Shown: one piece after another, positions 13,938 through 14,132 of the stretch
How the letters are laid out: every line of letters starts with the position of its first letter
Numbering within the stretch: position 1 is the stretch's first letter
NCBI GenBank assembly: GCA_041163945.1
Contig: JBEAQJ010000157.1
Coordinates: 1 to 14,132, forward strand
Origin: Roseicyclus sp041163945
GTDB lineage: Bacteria; Pseudomonadota; Alphaproteobacteria; Rhodobacterales; Rhodobacteraceae
Length of the DNA: 14,132 nucleotides
Reading direction: 5' to 3'
Position numbers and translations under genes: made by a program
Notes under the pieces: model-generated
The model's input: the letters and a program-made list of their open reading frames with translations, nothing else
Databases searched by the model: none
What the model was told of the DNA's origin: nothing

Positions 13938-14132
13938 TCAGATGGTCGACACCAGCAGGTAGCTCAGGAACATGCCCAGCAGTACCGACAGCATGAAATA
14001 GAGCGTGGCGGCCTCAAGCATAACGCGCAACCGGCGTGACAGGCCGTGACGTTTCCACTGCCACAACAAGATGCCGGCAATCGCGGCCGGAATGTGCAGC
14101 GTGGCAAAAACCGCGACCAGCTCTGGCCCCAA
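13938..14132 (-). CDS. Small hydrophobic membrane protein of unknown function (probably 5'-partial)
   Basis: At least 64 codons are open to the right edge of the window. The edge codon TTG could be a start, but the gene most likely continues outside. Two membrane helices are visible, roughly residues 5-24 (LVAVFATLHIPAAIAGILLW) and 41-62. They are joined by a strongly basic loop, KRHGLSRRLR, which should face the cytoplasm. No metal-binding, catalytic or family motif is recognised. The stop TGA is at 13938-13940. It runs toward ffs, with the repeat copy 13902-13930 immediately after its stop. The hydrophobic pattern and clean stop make a real gene likely; no function is proposed. Confidence 0.6.
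   Translation of the reverse strand: MGPELVAVFATLHIPAAIAGILLWQWKRHGLSRRLRVMLEAATLYFMLSVLLGMFLSYLLVSTI

Overview
The window is high-GC chromosomal DNA with short intergenic gaps, many 4-bp ATGA/GTGA gene overlaps and ordinary housekeeping gene families. Protein style points to an alphaproteobacterium, most likely Rhodobacterales (Rhodobacter/Roseobacter relatives). The signs are the CueR/CopA pair, a NudC with a long N-terminal region, a CpdB without an export signal, and a small Alu-less SRP RNA. The genus cannot be fixed from sequence alone.

Layout. (1) 1-3811, plus strand: the end of a surface-polysaccharide operon, with the C-terminal half of glucose-1-phosphate thymidylyltransferase (rfbA/rmlA), a large two-domain GT2+GT4 glycosyltransferase and a translationally coupled PAPS-dependent sulfotransferase. 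Together they suggest a dTDP-sugar (rhamnose-type) glycan that may be sulfated. (2) 3834-6729: a self-contained copper-efflux unit, with a MerR-type promoter (19-bp spacer, perfect dyad), the Cu(I) P1B-ATPase copA and its regulator cueR overlapping by 4 bp. (3) 6782-7705: a DMT/EamA drug/metabolite transporter, convergent with (4) nudC (7735-8724, minus), an NAD(H) pyrophosphatase. (5) nudC is divergent from a CpdB-type 2',3'-cyclic nucleotide phosphodiesterase/3'-nucleotidase (8877-10814, plus). (6) 10981-13648: an NMT1/SsuA-type ABC importer (binding protein, ATPase, permease) with a strong intercistronic hairpin after the binding-protein gene. (7) 13694-13790: the SRP 4.5S RNA gene (ffs) with a recognisable promoter, followed by a 130-bp repeat/hairpin region and the 3' end of a leftward small membrane-protein gene that runs off the window.

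Functionally these are separate units: envelope glycan synthesis, copper homeostasis, nucleotide/NAD turnover, nutrient import and protein targeting. I found no phage, transposase, CRISPR, toxin-antitoxin or defence locus, and no gene that clearly represents an undescribed system. The signals most worth a second look are non-coding. One is a 10-bp perfect inverted repeat whose right arm is the copA Shine-Dalgarno and whose left arm lies upstream of the copper promoter, so it could only pair in read-through mRNA. A second is an alternative 9-bp hairpin at the 3' edge of the SRP RNA that competes with its closing stem. A third is a near-identical 29-bp palindromic repeat pair beside ffs.
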